A stretch of 64,000 bases of DNA from Symsagittifera roscoffensis. Its lineage: Eukaryota > Xenacoelomorpha > Acoela > Convolutidae. The position numbers were made by a program, and so were the translations under genes. Shown in pieces: positions 55,541 to 63,635 of this stretch. The stretch is taken from contig NC_087065.1 in assembly GCF_963678635.1 (NCBI RefSeq), positions 9,939,579-10,003,578 on the forward strand, read 5' to 3'. The notes beneath the pieces were generated by a model. That model had not been told where the DNA came from. It made no database searches and saw only the letters and a program-made list of their open reading frames with translations. Position 1 is the stretch's first letter; every line of letters starts with the position of its first letter.

Positions 55541-57071
55541 TCTTATTTCTTCTGTTTCCTTTTTGTTAAAGAAGTTCCAGGAAGCTGGAGTTAGTGACAT
55601 AAGACGTTGTGTCTTCTAGTGACAACGACTAAGTCTTTGCAACAAACTCAAATCTGATTTCAGAATGGTTGGCTATGTCAGGTTTTTCTGTTCTGCGTGG
55701 AGAACTTCTTTTGTGTCTGATCTAGTTTGGGAATGGCGTGGAGATTGTGCGTGGAGGGGATGCCTGGTTACTCGGATCTGTACGTATACTTGAACATCGA
55801 GGTGGTCATTGGTCTAGTTCAATGAAGTCCTTTTCTGCGAAGTCAAGTCGTACTCTAAATCCTTTGAGTTGTGATTGTGAGTGGCATATCGATTGTGGTT
55901 GGTCATTCTCTCTCGAGTGTAGTGGGGTCGTTTTGTCTTTGGATGTTCGTCCTTGGTGTTGTATTCTGATCTATGTATTGCATAATGTAATTTACATTTT
56001 ATAAAACATTTATTAGTTTAATATTTTTTAGTTATGATTTTAGTTAGTTGTTTTCACAAAAGCTTTTTGTTTTAGTTCGGTTATTTTGAAGAGTTACTCA
56101 CACTTGAGTAGCTCTTATTAAAAATAGAGGTGTGGTCACAAAGCGTGGATGTAGCACGGTGGGTTAGGCCGGCTATAGAGCATGCTCAGGACGTCCTTCC
56201 TGGTGGGTTAGGCCAGGAGTGGGAGTATGATTTCATGCGGTTTTTGTGAGGGGTCCTGTTATGTGACAACGTTTTATGTTGGGTTTGTTGTGGTTTTTCT
56301 TATGTCTTGTTGGTTATGTCCTTTTTCCAAAAATCAAATTGTTTGTGGTATGGGTTTGTCTTTCGACTTTTTTGTGTTTTATTATTTCTTTCTTAGACTT
56401 TATAATAGTCTTCAAAAGAATAAATTATCCAGTTTTAAACTGGGTTAATCCGGTTTGGGTACCGTTGGTTTCCTTTTCTTAGTCATGCTGTTATTCTATG
56501 ATTTGTGGTATTTAGTGAGCTGCGTTGGTTAGTTTTGTTTAGTATATGATTCCTTTCCAACCGGGTTAAAGGAAGGTTTGAAACATGTTATTATATGTTA
56601 GAGTTGTTGAGTGTGAAAACTTGAAACTGAAATTCATTATTTTAAACAATTCTTCGTGGGCGAGCTGTGCGAGTGTGGATAGAATTTCTGTGCGAATGAA
56701 TGAGAATATCAAAAGGTTAGTACTGCATTTGCATTTTATTAATTTACTGCATAGAATTTGGAAATTTACTGCTAGTTATGGGGGAATTTTAAGTTACAAA
56801 TTATCATCATAATTAGATTTACTGCTTGTGGGGAAAATTTTAGAAATGAATTTACTGCATTGGTATTAAATTTATAAATTTATAAGTGTAAGAGATTAAT
56901 AGAATTGTTGAAATCTGTTTGATGAAATTTGCGATCTTTATTTGTTTTTTTGTGGTTTTTGTAGGTGATCGTCGGATGAAGACTAAAAATCTAAAGAAAA
57001 CATGGATAAAGAATGGTGAGTTTTTAATATTTTAATTAGTTAGTAATATTCATTTAATTCATACTTACCTG
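55541..57071. other. non-coding, between last ORF and candidate LTR
   Basis: No long open frame on the minus strand. 'ggtgggttaggcc' occurs twice (about 56159 and 56201). The plus strand is T-rich like the coding region to its right, suggesting it still belongs to the element. A possible short minus-strand intron is listed separately. Confidence 0.4.
56991..57068 (-). other. possible 78-nt intron after the last ORF
   Basis: On the minus strand the stop codon of the 601-codon ORF is followed at once by CAG|GTAAGTAT, a consensus 5' splice site. 78 bases later there is TTTTCTTTAG|A, a good 3' splice site. It would be a 3'-untranslated intron. Splicing is inferred from consensus only. Confidence 0.35.
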
Positions 57072-58877
57072 TTAGTCGTCGGGGAAAAAACCGTGGGGGA
57101 AGATGTCGTGAATTAGTTCTGAAGTTGTTAGTAGTTTAGCTAAGATGCGGATGATATTTTTAGTCTGAAGCAGTGGCCAAAGCAATTGAAGTGCCTTAAT
57201 AGTGGTTAGTTCTTCAGTGCCAACTGCAAACTCATAAGGTGTGTTTTGGATTAGATTATATAATTTGTGATTGAATTTAGTGTTGTGGATGAATTCTAAA
57301 ATTGGGATTTCTATGGGTTGTACAAACTCGTGCGGGATAAGGAAGGGTCGGGATTCTTCGGCGTTGAAGGTCTTGGTGATGGGACAGAAGATGTACATTT
57401 GGGTTATGGGGTCATAATTACGAAGAATACCATGGAGGTTAGTGTCTTTAATACAATATGTGAAATTTAGGAAAAATGGTGAAGTGTATTTGGAATTAAT
57501 GAATTGAAAACGATGGTGTGGTTGTCTAGAGGGTGTGTGTAGGTCAAAGTGATTTTGGATGAAGCGATAATAACTATATGTGTGGGTTTGTTTAGTGCGC
57601 AACATAATATCGTGTGAGCAGTGTAAATCTCTTTCGTGTGGTGCAAGGAAATGAAAGGTTAGTGAAAATATTTGGAAGCGTTCTTTAAAACTTTCGTATG
57701 CTTGTGTGTCTGTTAGTGCTTCTGAAATAATGTGATCAAACTTTCGGTCGAAGATGTTTAGTGTGAATATATATGGTGTCTTGATGAAAAATTTCTCGGT
57801 AATTTGTGGATTAGCGAAGCGATCGTCGTCTAAGAATTGATCTTGGTTAGCTCTGATGATGTTGTGATCATAGTATTCGAGTGTATATTCGTTAGCTCTA
57901 GGTGCAGTGTGTGTTTTTAGTGATTTTTTATATCCAACGTAAGTAAATTGTCTAGCGGTTAGTGGTGTAGTGAGTCGATATAGCATGTCCGTATTTCGCT
58001 CTATATCGATGTGAGTGTTAGATAAAGGTAAGCAAAGAGGATTAGTAAAATGATAATATGAGGTCCAAGAGAGAGTGGGCATTAAAACGTATTCATCTAC
58101 AAAGTTGCGTGTTTCGTTAGTGTCGTGGGGGGTGTTTAAGGTGTATTGTGGGAATGAGGGTAAGGTGAAGGCTAAAAATTCTTTTGTGTTAGTATGCTTG
58201 GGGTGGTTGATGTATTCACGGGCTGTTCCTGGTTTTGCTGGGAAAGGATGGTTGGGGAACTTTCTTTTAAAAGTGCGGTAAGCTCTATTAGTGTTGAGTG
58301 AAGATTCAGTTGATGTGGATGATGGTGCTAATGATTCAGTATAATTTGAAGAGGGTGTAGGGGTAGGGGGGTTGGATGAATTTATTGTGGAGGAGATTTG
58401 GTTTATGGTTGGGGTATTAAGGTGGTAGGGTTGTTGTTGAAGGGTAATAAAATTATCTAGCTCTGGGGAGATTCGGGGGGTGTCTGGAGAATGAGATGAT
58501 TGGTCAGAATGGTATGAGGAGTAGGTTGGGGTAACTTGGGAAGCATAAGAGGGTGTGGGAGTGATTGGGTCAGGGTTATTGGATAATATGGGTTGAAAAG
58601 GGGGTTGAGAAAAATTAGAAGAGTTATGAAAATTATTGGATGGGGATGGTTCTGAGTCGGCAAATTCATCGGGGGTTTCAATATTCGGGTTATTGAGTTG
58701 TGAGATGGAATATAAAACTGAGATGTGTGAATTAGTGTCGGAATTCATGCCTGATGTTACATTACTAGATGGAAAATCGGGTGGCGGAAAAGCAAAAAGT
58801 GGTATTATTGGGATTGGAGAGGTAAGATTGGTTGGGTGGGAATTTGATCGGTGTAGTGATCCAAGTTGGCGGCTCAT
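57072..58877 (-). CDS. 601-aa protein of unknown function, after env
   Basis: Starts at the ATG of an ATGA overlap with the env stop. Residues 1-~215 are low-complexity, rich in Ser, Pro, Thr and Asn. Residues ~225-601 look folded: aromatic-rich, many His, Tyr and Phe, few Cys, no signal peptide and no clear membrane segment. Motifs such as DEYVLMPTLSWTSYYHF and FHFLAPHERDLHCSHD do not match a family I know. Its place after env recalls 3' accessory genes of complex retroviruses. A disordered N-terminus plus a compact C-terminal domain would also suit a matrix- or phosphoprotein-like role, but that is speculation. The stop is followed by a consensus splice donor. Confidence 0.7.
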   Translation of the reverse strand: MSRQLGSLHRSNSHPTNLTSPIPIIPLFAFPPPDFPSSNVTSGMNSDTNSHISVLYSISQLNNPNIETPDEFADSEPSPSNNFHNSSNFSQPPFQPILSNNPDPITPTPSYASQVTPTYSSYHSDQSSHSPDTPRISPELDNFITLQQQPYHLNTPTINQISSTINSSNPPTPTPSSNYTESLAPSSTSTESSLNTNRAYRTFKRKFPNHPFPAKPGTAREYINHPKHTNTKEFLAFTLPSFPQYTLNTPHDTNETRNFVDEYVLMPTLSWTSYYHFTNPLCLPLSNTHIDIERNTDMLYRLTTPLTARQFTYVGYKKSLKTHTAPRANEYTLEYYDHNIIRANQDQFLDDDRFANPQITEKFFIKTPYIFTLNIFDRKFDHIISEALTDTQAYESFKERFQIFSLTFHFLAPHERDLHCSHDIMLRTKQTHTYSYYRFIQNHFDLHTPSRQPHHRFQFINSKYTSPFFLNFTYCIKDTNLHGILRNYDPITQMYIFCPITKTFNAEESRPFLIPHEFVQPIEIPILEFIHNTKFNHKLYNLIQNTPYEFAVGTEELTTIKALQLLWPLLQTKNIIRILAKLLTTSELIHDIFPHGFFPDD

Positions 58878-61492
58878 CGTGGGCTAAAAAAATGATTATT
58901 TTGAGACTGAAAAGCGGTGGTATGGGGTTGTTCAATAATTTGTTCATAAGTATTATCATCTTGTGACTGGTGTGTCATTATATGTTGAATGGGACTTTGT
59001 GATGTGGTGAGTCGAAAATTTGGATTATGTGTGATGGCTAAATTTCGAAAATTTCGTGGGACTAGGGATAGTGGATGGTTATTTGGTAGGGGTGGTAATT
59101 GTGGTGCCGTTGGCGTTATGTCTACATTGTTATGTTCTTCGTCGTATGTACTTTGTCGTGTTGCTATTTTTGTGTTATATTCTTTTATTTGTGCGTCTAA
59201 AAGAATTTTGTTTATAGATGTAGAAAAGATTCCAAAAAATCCTGCAAAGAGTATGCGTGCTACGCTTGCTTGTCTGTTTACTTGTGTGTGTATAGCACAT
59301 GTGTTGTAGATTCCTTTTAAAAGTGAGAAAAGAAATCCAATAAAGTTAAACATTGCGTATAAAATAGTCAATTTTTCTAAGATGTAGTAGGGCCATCCTA
59401 GAAAATCAAGAATTTCATTCTTGAGTGTAACAAAGCTAAAAATATTGATAGGTGATATATCTTGGGGACGGTATTTTTCACCGTTTAGATATATATAATC
59501 TTTAATGTCTTTAAAATATCCGCTATAGTCTTGCGTGTAGATATCGGCAAATCCTGCGGTTTCCGCAAGTTTGCGTAAATTTTGGTCTATTGATTGTCTT
59601 TGTATAGTGTCCATTTGTGTTAATAATTCTTGGAATTGTTGTGTTCTAATGTGATGTTGAATATCTGATTTTGAATAGATTCCTATTGATTGTAAGTCTA
59701 TATTTGGGTTTCGAGCAATAGCGCGAATGCTTTCTGGTGAAAATTTTTTGAGTGATTGCATTAATGTGGGATATGGAGTGAGAAGATAATATTTATTTTC
59801 ATCAGGGTTTAGTTGTACTACATTGTGGCTGTTTTCTGATCCACATGGGACTGCGGTATCCCAGAAATAGGTTCTTCGTGAAAGTGTATCCACGAAATGT
59901 ACTTTATTCTTATAAAAGATAGGGATTCTTTTATAACATCGTTTATCTTCAAAAACGTATAGTGGTGATACTTTTTTAGTACAAGTATAAAACCATAAGA
60001 TGTTTCCTTCATAGTCTAAAAAATTTGATCTATTTCCAGATAATAAGTATCCTGCATAGGGTATTTTTAATACTGCTAGTGCAAGTGATTGTAATATTTG
60101 TGTTCGTTCTAATTCGCATAGTTGGTGTAGTGTTTCTAATTCGGAGAGTGACATTTCTTGAAAAATTCGGCTAATTGTATAATCTAGTTTCATATCTAAA
60201 TGAATATCATATTGGATATTACCGAAATATGTAGTATTCATTAGTGATAATTCTTGTAAGCGTGTGCTTCTGGTGTCATGGGGTTTTAGATGTCCACCAG
60301 GTTGTCCGTTGCTTTTTTCAAAATTAACTGGTATATAGGATGTTCCTTCGTTTAGAGGATGACCTGTGGCATATGGGTCGATTTTTACTTTTCCAGTGGT
60401 CATGTCGAATCCTTTTTCGTATTCAACTAATATTTCAGAATATTGTGTTCTGTGAAGTGGATTCCTGTATTTACATGCAAGTTCTGTTTCTTGATATATT
60501 TGGAAACGTGTCAATTTATTTTCTATATTGTCTATGTTTCTAAAATTAGAACTTAGTTTTCGTGATGGATGGACTTGTTCATATGGAATTGATTGTATAA
60601 AATATTTTTCGTGAAATTTTATCATACGAGCGTGTATTTTTGCTACTTGAAATGTTGTACATGTATCTTCGGGGAACCAAACAATTGTTGCTTGTGTTCT
60701 CGTTGTAGGGTCGCAATAACCTTGATCATTTTTACAAGGTAATCGGATTCCTTGATAGATCATTGTATTATCTGATAAATCTCGTGTTAGTTGTATTTTT
60801 TCGAGTTGTATTTTCCAATCGAAAAACATTATTTCTTGGTATCCTTTATTTTTTGTGTCTGCTTTGCAGTTTGATGGGTCATTTATACCAATGTGTGGTA
60901 TCCAATTTTTATCGTGTAGGTCATAGGTTAATCGTCCGTGTGCGCCGTTATACGGGTATTTTTCGTCTAGTTTTATATGTCCTTGGTGTCTTTCAAGTTG
61001 TGATTGATGTACAGAGTCTGGAAAAACTTGAAAATTAACTAACTTTCTAGCGGAGTTTTTATTTTGTGTGATGTTTAGTCTAAGTAATTCATTTTTACAA
61101 TCGTCGGGATTGAGATGTAAAAGACGTTCTATATTACTTTGATAGAATGATTCATGGTCAAGTCGGTTTTTGTTTCCATTCGAGACTTGTGAACAATGTA
61201 CTTTCTTTTCGGAAAATGTTGCTGTGAATTTATAACCTGTAACTGTTGTTGCTCGGGCTTTTGAATAGAGTGTTGCTATTACATCTGTGGTTTCTATAGC
61301 TTGTGGTTCTGTTTCACATTGTGATACTTGATTTATTGCATATTTATGTAGTGTTTTTTGTTCATTTTCTTCACAATCGTAATGTGTTACTAGTAAATCT
61401 TGTGGTCCTGTACGAGGGGAAGGGTTTATGTTTTGATTTGAGATTACTAGAAAAAGGAGTTGGAGAAAAATTAATAATTTTAGAATATACAT
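58874..61492 (-). CDS. env: envelope glycoprotein, chuvirus-type resemblance, 872 aa
   Basis: The N-terminus MYILKLLIFLQLLFLVIS is a clear signal peptide. The long ectodomain (~20-700) has many Cys and N-glycosylation sequons (for example NTTY, NRSN). Around residues 480-575 come GNRSNFLDYEG, then CYKRIPIFY, then FVDTLSRRTY and VVQLNPDENKYYLLTP, a pattern I associate with glycoproteins of chuviruses and of invertebrate LTR elements that captured such genes. Two hydrophobic segments near the C-terminus (~712-733, ~747-765) would anchor it. The tail (~107 residues) is Pro/Gln/His-rich. No typical furin site is evident. The start overlaps the preceding open frame by 13 nt, and the stop overlaps the next ATG (ATGA). 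Role inferred: virion entry protein. Confidence 0.7.
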   Translation of the reverse strand: MYILKLLIFLQLLFLVISNQNINPSPRTGPQDLLVTHYDCEENEQKTLHKYAINQVSQCETEPQAIETTDVIATLYSKARATTVTGYKFTATFSEKKVHCSQVSNGNKNRLDHESFYQSNIERLLHLNPDDCKNELLRLNITQNKNSARKLVNFQVFPDSVHQSQLERHQGHIKLDEKYPYNGAHGRLTYDLHDKNWIPHIGINDPSNCKADTKNKGYQEIMFFDWKIQLEKIQLTRDLSDNTMIYQGIRLPCKNDQGYCDPTTRTQATIVWFPEDTCTTFQVAKIHARMIKFHEKYFIQSIPYEQVHPSRKLSSNFRNIDNIENKLTRFQIYQETELACKYRNPLHRTQYSEILVEYEKGFDMTTGKVKIDPYATGHPLNEGTSYIPVNFEKSNGQPGGHLKPHDTRSTRLQELSLMNTTYFGNIQYDIHLDMKLDYTISRIFQEMSLSELETLHQLCELERTQILQSLALAVLKIPYAGYLLSGNRSNFLDYEGNILWFYTCTKKVSPLYVFEDKRCYKRIPIFYKNKVHFVDTLSRRTYFWDTAVPCGSENSHNVVQLNPDENKYYLLTPYPTLMQSLKKFSPESIRAIARNPNIDLQSIGIYSKSDIQHHIRTQQFQELLTQMDTIQRQSIDQNLRKLAETAGFADIYTQDYSGYFKDIKDYIYLNGEKYRPQDISPINIFSFVTLKNEILDFLGWPYYILEKLTILYAMFNFIGFLFSLLKGIYNTCAIHTQVNRQASVARILFAGFFGIFSTSINKILLDAQIKEYNTKIATRQSTYDEEHNNVDITPTAPQLPPLPNNHPLSLVPRNFRNLAITHNPNFRLTTSQSPIQHIMTHQSQDDNTYEQIIEQPHTTAFQSQNNHFFSPR

Positions 61493-62613
61493 GTGTATGA
61501 TAATCCTGAGTATGGATTATAAAATGTAATGTAGCCAATTGTGTTTTTGGTGTATCTGTCGTATTTGTATATTACTTCAGTAGTTATAAACGGTGGTGGT
61601 AGTGATTGAGCTGTTATGTTAGGTGGGTTTAATGGGTAGGGATGTTGGGTAATATTATTTAACTTAACTGTGATTTCAAACTTTAATTGTAAACTGTTTT
61701 GTTGGAGTATTTGAATATTGTGATCACGGATATCGTTGTGAATATCTTGGCGATATTGTAATCTATTAAGTGCCCAGTTATGAAGGCGGTTACTTTCTTG
61801 ATGTTGTCCAAATAGTGGTGGAGGTGCTGTAAATGTATTCCAATCTAGTCTTAAAGGAGTATTTATTGATGATTGTTCTCGATATCTGGCGTCGAGATTA
61901 TTTGGAAAATTTAAATTAAAAGGTGGTGGTGAAATCTGGCTTATTGATGGTGTTGATGGTAGTGATAATGTTTCTGGTAGTGATGAGGATGTTGTTGTAT
62001 CCGTAGAAATATCTATTGGATTATTGACTAAATTTAATTCACCTTGTGTAAATGAATGTGTTGTCCAATATGGTAGTCGTGATGCCTGGTTTGGGGGGTT
62101 AAAGGGATTTTCACGTATTTGTTCAGATGTTGGTGTTGAACCTAAGTAATCTGATGGTAGGCTTGAGGTGCTACGTTGTGAAAGAAGCGTAGGGGTTTCT
62201 GGTAATATACCAATGGGGTTTTCTGGAGTGTTTTGTGATGGGGATTGAGGTATATCAAAATGAACTCGGGGAGTTTGAAAATTTCTGTTTCGTCGAGGAT
62301 GTATAATTTGTCTATTTATTTCGACTGTATTTTGGTTTTGACTAGGATTTCTTATTCTACTTAGTTCTTGTGGTAGTGTTGGGTATAGGTTATATGTTGG
62401 TTCGCTTAGAGGTGCTTGTCGTTGAACTGGTTCTAGTGGTTCTGATAAACGAGCATGTCGTTCTTCAAAAGTGTATGGATTGTCTTGAAAAGAAATTCGT
62501 GTAGATGTTTGAGGATTTTGAGTAGTTGAAGGTGGTGTTTGGTTATCTTGGGATGATGTCGGTGAAGACTGATTTTGTGACTGTTGGGTAGCAATTTTTG
62601 ATGGTTTTTTGAA
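61480..62613 (-). CDS. 377-codon open frame with no AUG, Pro/Gln/Asn-rich
   Basis: Open from just after a TAA (62614-62616) to a TAA at 61480-61482, with no ATG codon in frame anywhere. The first ~290 residues are Pro/Gln/Ser/Thr-rich and disordered-looking (QNTPENPIGILPETP, SLPETLSLPSTPS). The last ~85 look structured (LHNWALNRLQYRQDIHND, LQLKFEITVKLNNI, TIGYITFYNPYSGLSY). It ends 13 nt inside env. Composition, length and packing argue for real coding. It must be reached by splicing, frameshifting, stop readthrough or a near-cognate start. A slippery heptamer sits at its 5' end. No family recognised. Confidence 0.65.
   Translation of the reverse strand, partial: FKKPSKIATQQSQNQSSPTSSQDNQTPPSTTQNPQTSTRISFQDNPYTFEERHARLSEPLEPVQRQAPLSEPTYNLYPTLPQELSRIRNPSQNQNTVEINRQIIHPRRNRNFQTPRVHFDIPQSPSQNTPENPIGILPETPTLLSQRSTSSLPSDYLGSTPTSEQIRENPFNPPNQASRLPYWTTHSFTQGELNLVNNPIDISTDTTTSSSLPETLSLPSTPSISQISPPPFNLNFPNNLDARYREQSSINTPLRLDWNTFTAPPPLFGQHQESNRLHNWALNRLQYRQDIHNDIRDHNIQILQQNSLQLKFEITVKLNNITQHPYPLNPPNITAQSLPPPFITTEVIYKYDRYTKNTIGYITFYNPYSGLSYTCIF
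62604..62610 (-). promoter_or_regulatory. A AAA AAC slippery heptamer at the start of the AUG-less frame
   Basis: Read on the minus strand, the heptamer is in the register that would move ribosomes by -1 from the frame of the 62-codon ORF into the 377-codon frame. However, the 62-codon ORF stops (TAA, 62622-62624) about 12 nt before it. It would therefore require stop readthrough, or the site is unused or decayed. Confidence 0.35.
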
Positions 62614-62621
62614 TTATTACT

Positions 62622-62810
62622 TTAGTGAGAAATTTTGTGTTTATTATAATATTCTTCCAAAAAAAGAATTAGAAGGACTGTTGCTAGGGCAAATGTGAGG
62701 ATTGCTTTCTTTATACATTTACAGATGGTCAAAATGAGGGATGATAAGAATGCTATGAAAATTACAAACAATAAAAAAATATCGGTTCTACTGAAAATTG
62801 TTCGTATCAT
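62622..62810 (-). CDS. 62-aa membrane protein, two transmembrane segments
   Basis: The ATG overlaps the stop of the preceding 76-codon ORF (ATGA at 62810-62807). Residues ~10-28 (IFLLFVIFIAFLSSLIL) and ~37-52 (AILTFALATVLLILFL) are strongly hydrophobic, separated by a basic CKCIKK loop, with a short charged C-terminus. This resembles viral small hydrophobic or ion-channel proteins in layout. No sequence family recognised. A hydrophobic frame in AT-rich DNA can arise by chance, but the exact stop-start overlap on both sides supports it. Confidence 0.5.
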   Translation of the reverse strand: MIRTIFSRTDIFLLFVIFIAFLSSLILTICKCIKKAILTFALATVLLILFLEEYYNKHKISH

Positions 62811-63037
62811 TTAGACAAGTTGTATAAATCGTACCTGTGGATATAATCAAGGGTTTTGGAAAGTTGGAGGAATAGTTCGAGAATAGTGTAGAAAATTAAA
62901 AAAATGTTACAAAAAATGATTAGGATTATTAGAAAAGATTCAAGTATATCAAAAAGAAATATTATAAAGGTTTCAAGTATTGTAAAAAAATGTTTAAGGT
63001 TTATGAGTATTTGAGTAACTGATTGAGAGAAGAGCAT
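62807..63037 (-). CDS. 76-aa hydrophobic protein
   Basis: Begins immediately after a TAA (TAAATG at 63040-63035) and ends in the ATGA shared with the next ORF. The central ~45 residues (from HFFTILETFIIFLFDIL onward) are almost entirely hydrophobic or aromatic, enough for one or two membrane spans, with acidic residues spaced along them. The C-terminus is polar (DYIHRYDLYNLSK). Unknown family. Its reality rests on packing with its neighbours, not on homology. Confidence 0.45.
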   Translation of the reverse strand: MLFSQSVTQILINLKHFFTILETFIIFLFDILESFLIILIIFCNIFLIFYTILELFLQLSKTLDYIHRYDLYNLSK

Positions 63038-63040
63038 TTA

Positions 63041-63190
63041 AGAAATGATCTCTTGGTCGAATATTTTTTGCTGTTTGAGGCGATTTTCTAGTGTGGTCGG
63101 ATTATTTATTAGTTTTTTGACAAGTGGGTTGAGTTTTGTAAAAAATTGTTGGGGGCAATTTTTATGGTGACTGGGAGGTCGTCTTTTTCT
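63041..63190 (-). CDS. 49-codon basic open frame, no AUG
   Basis: Open on the minus strand from about 63188 to the TAA at 63040-63038 that abuts the ATG of the 76-codon ORF. The peptide is basic (KRRPPSHHKNCPQQFF, then KKLINNPTTLENRLKQQ). It has no ATG, so it would need an upstream exon. It could be chance. Confidence 0.25.
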
Positions 63191-63635
63191 TTATTTTTGT
63201 TTGTCAAATGATCCGGGGTATGGTGAGATTTTTATACTTTAGGCTAATCAAAATGTTCATTTTGTTACTTTAGGCTAAGTTAACAAATTTGCTTTGGGGG
63301 TATTCGTGGTCTGAGTTGGGGAAATATTGTTGATCTTTGGGTTATTAGATAAGGGAGGGGTACGGTATTATGGTGATATTTATTTTAGTTGTCAAGTTGG
63401 AGTGGTTTGCTTATTTTTGACCTGGAGGTCGTAAAGTTATAGTTATAGATGTGCCTGGAGTTCTATATGATTCGTCTAATTGGTCTTAGTTTGAGTTAGA
63501 GAAAGTGACGGATTGGATGAATCCTATTGGTCTATTTTGAACTAGAATTATTGCGTACTTTTCAGCATGTTATTTTGAAAAATGTAAGTGAAAAATGTTT
63601 CGGAGGTTTCAAGATTGTGAAGTATAATGTTAAAA
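63191..63635. other. non-coding gap between pol-like tail and small ORFs
   Basis: All minus-strand frames are closed. A 'actttaggctaa' direct repeat occurs twice (about 63236 and 63267). This could be a leader or splice-acceptor region for the 3' ORFs. Confidence 0.4.

Noticed and set aside
56964-57016. Plus-strand micro-exon between 'tttttgtag' and 'aatg|gtgagt'.
   Set aside because: Splice consensus alone, only about 50 bp, no neighbouring plus-strand coding exon. It is more easily explained as part of the minus-strand element.
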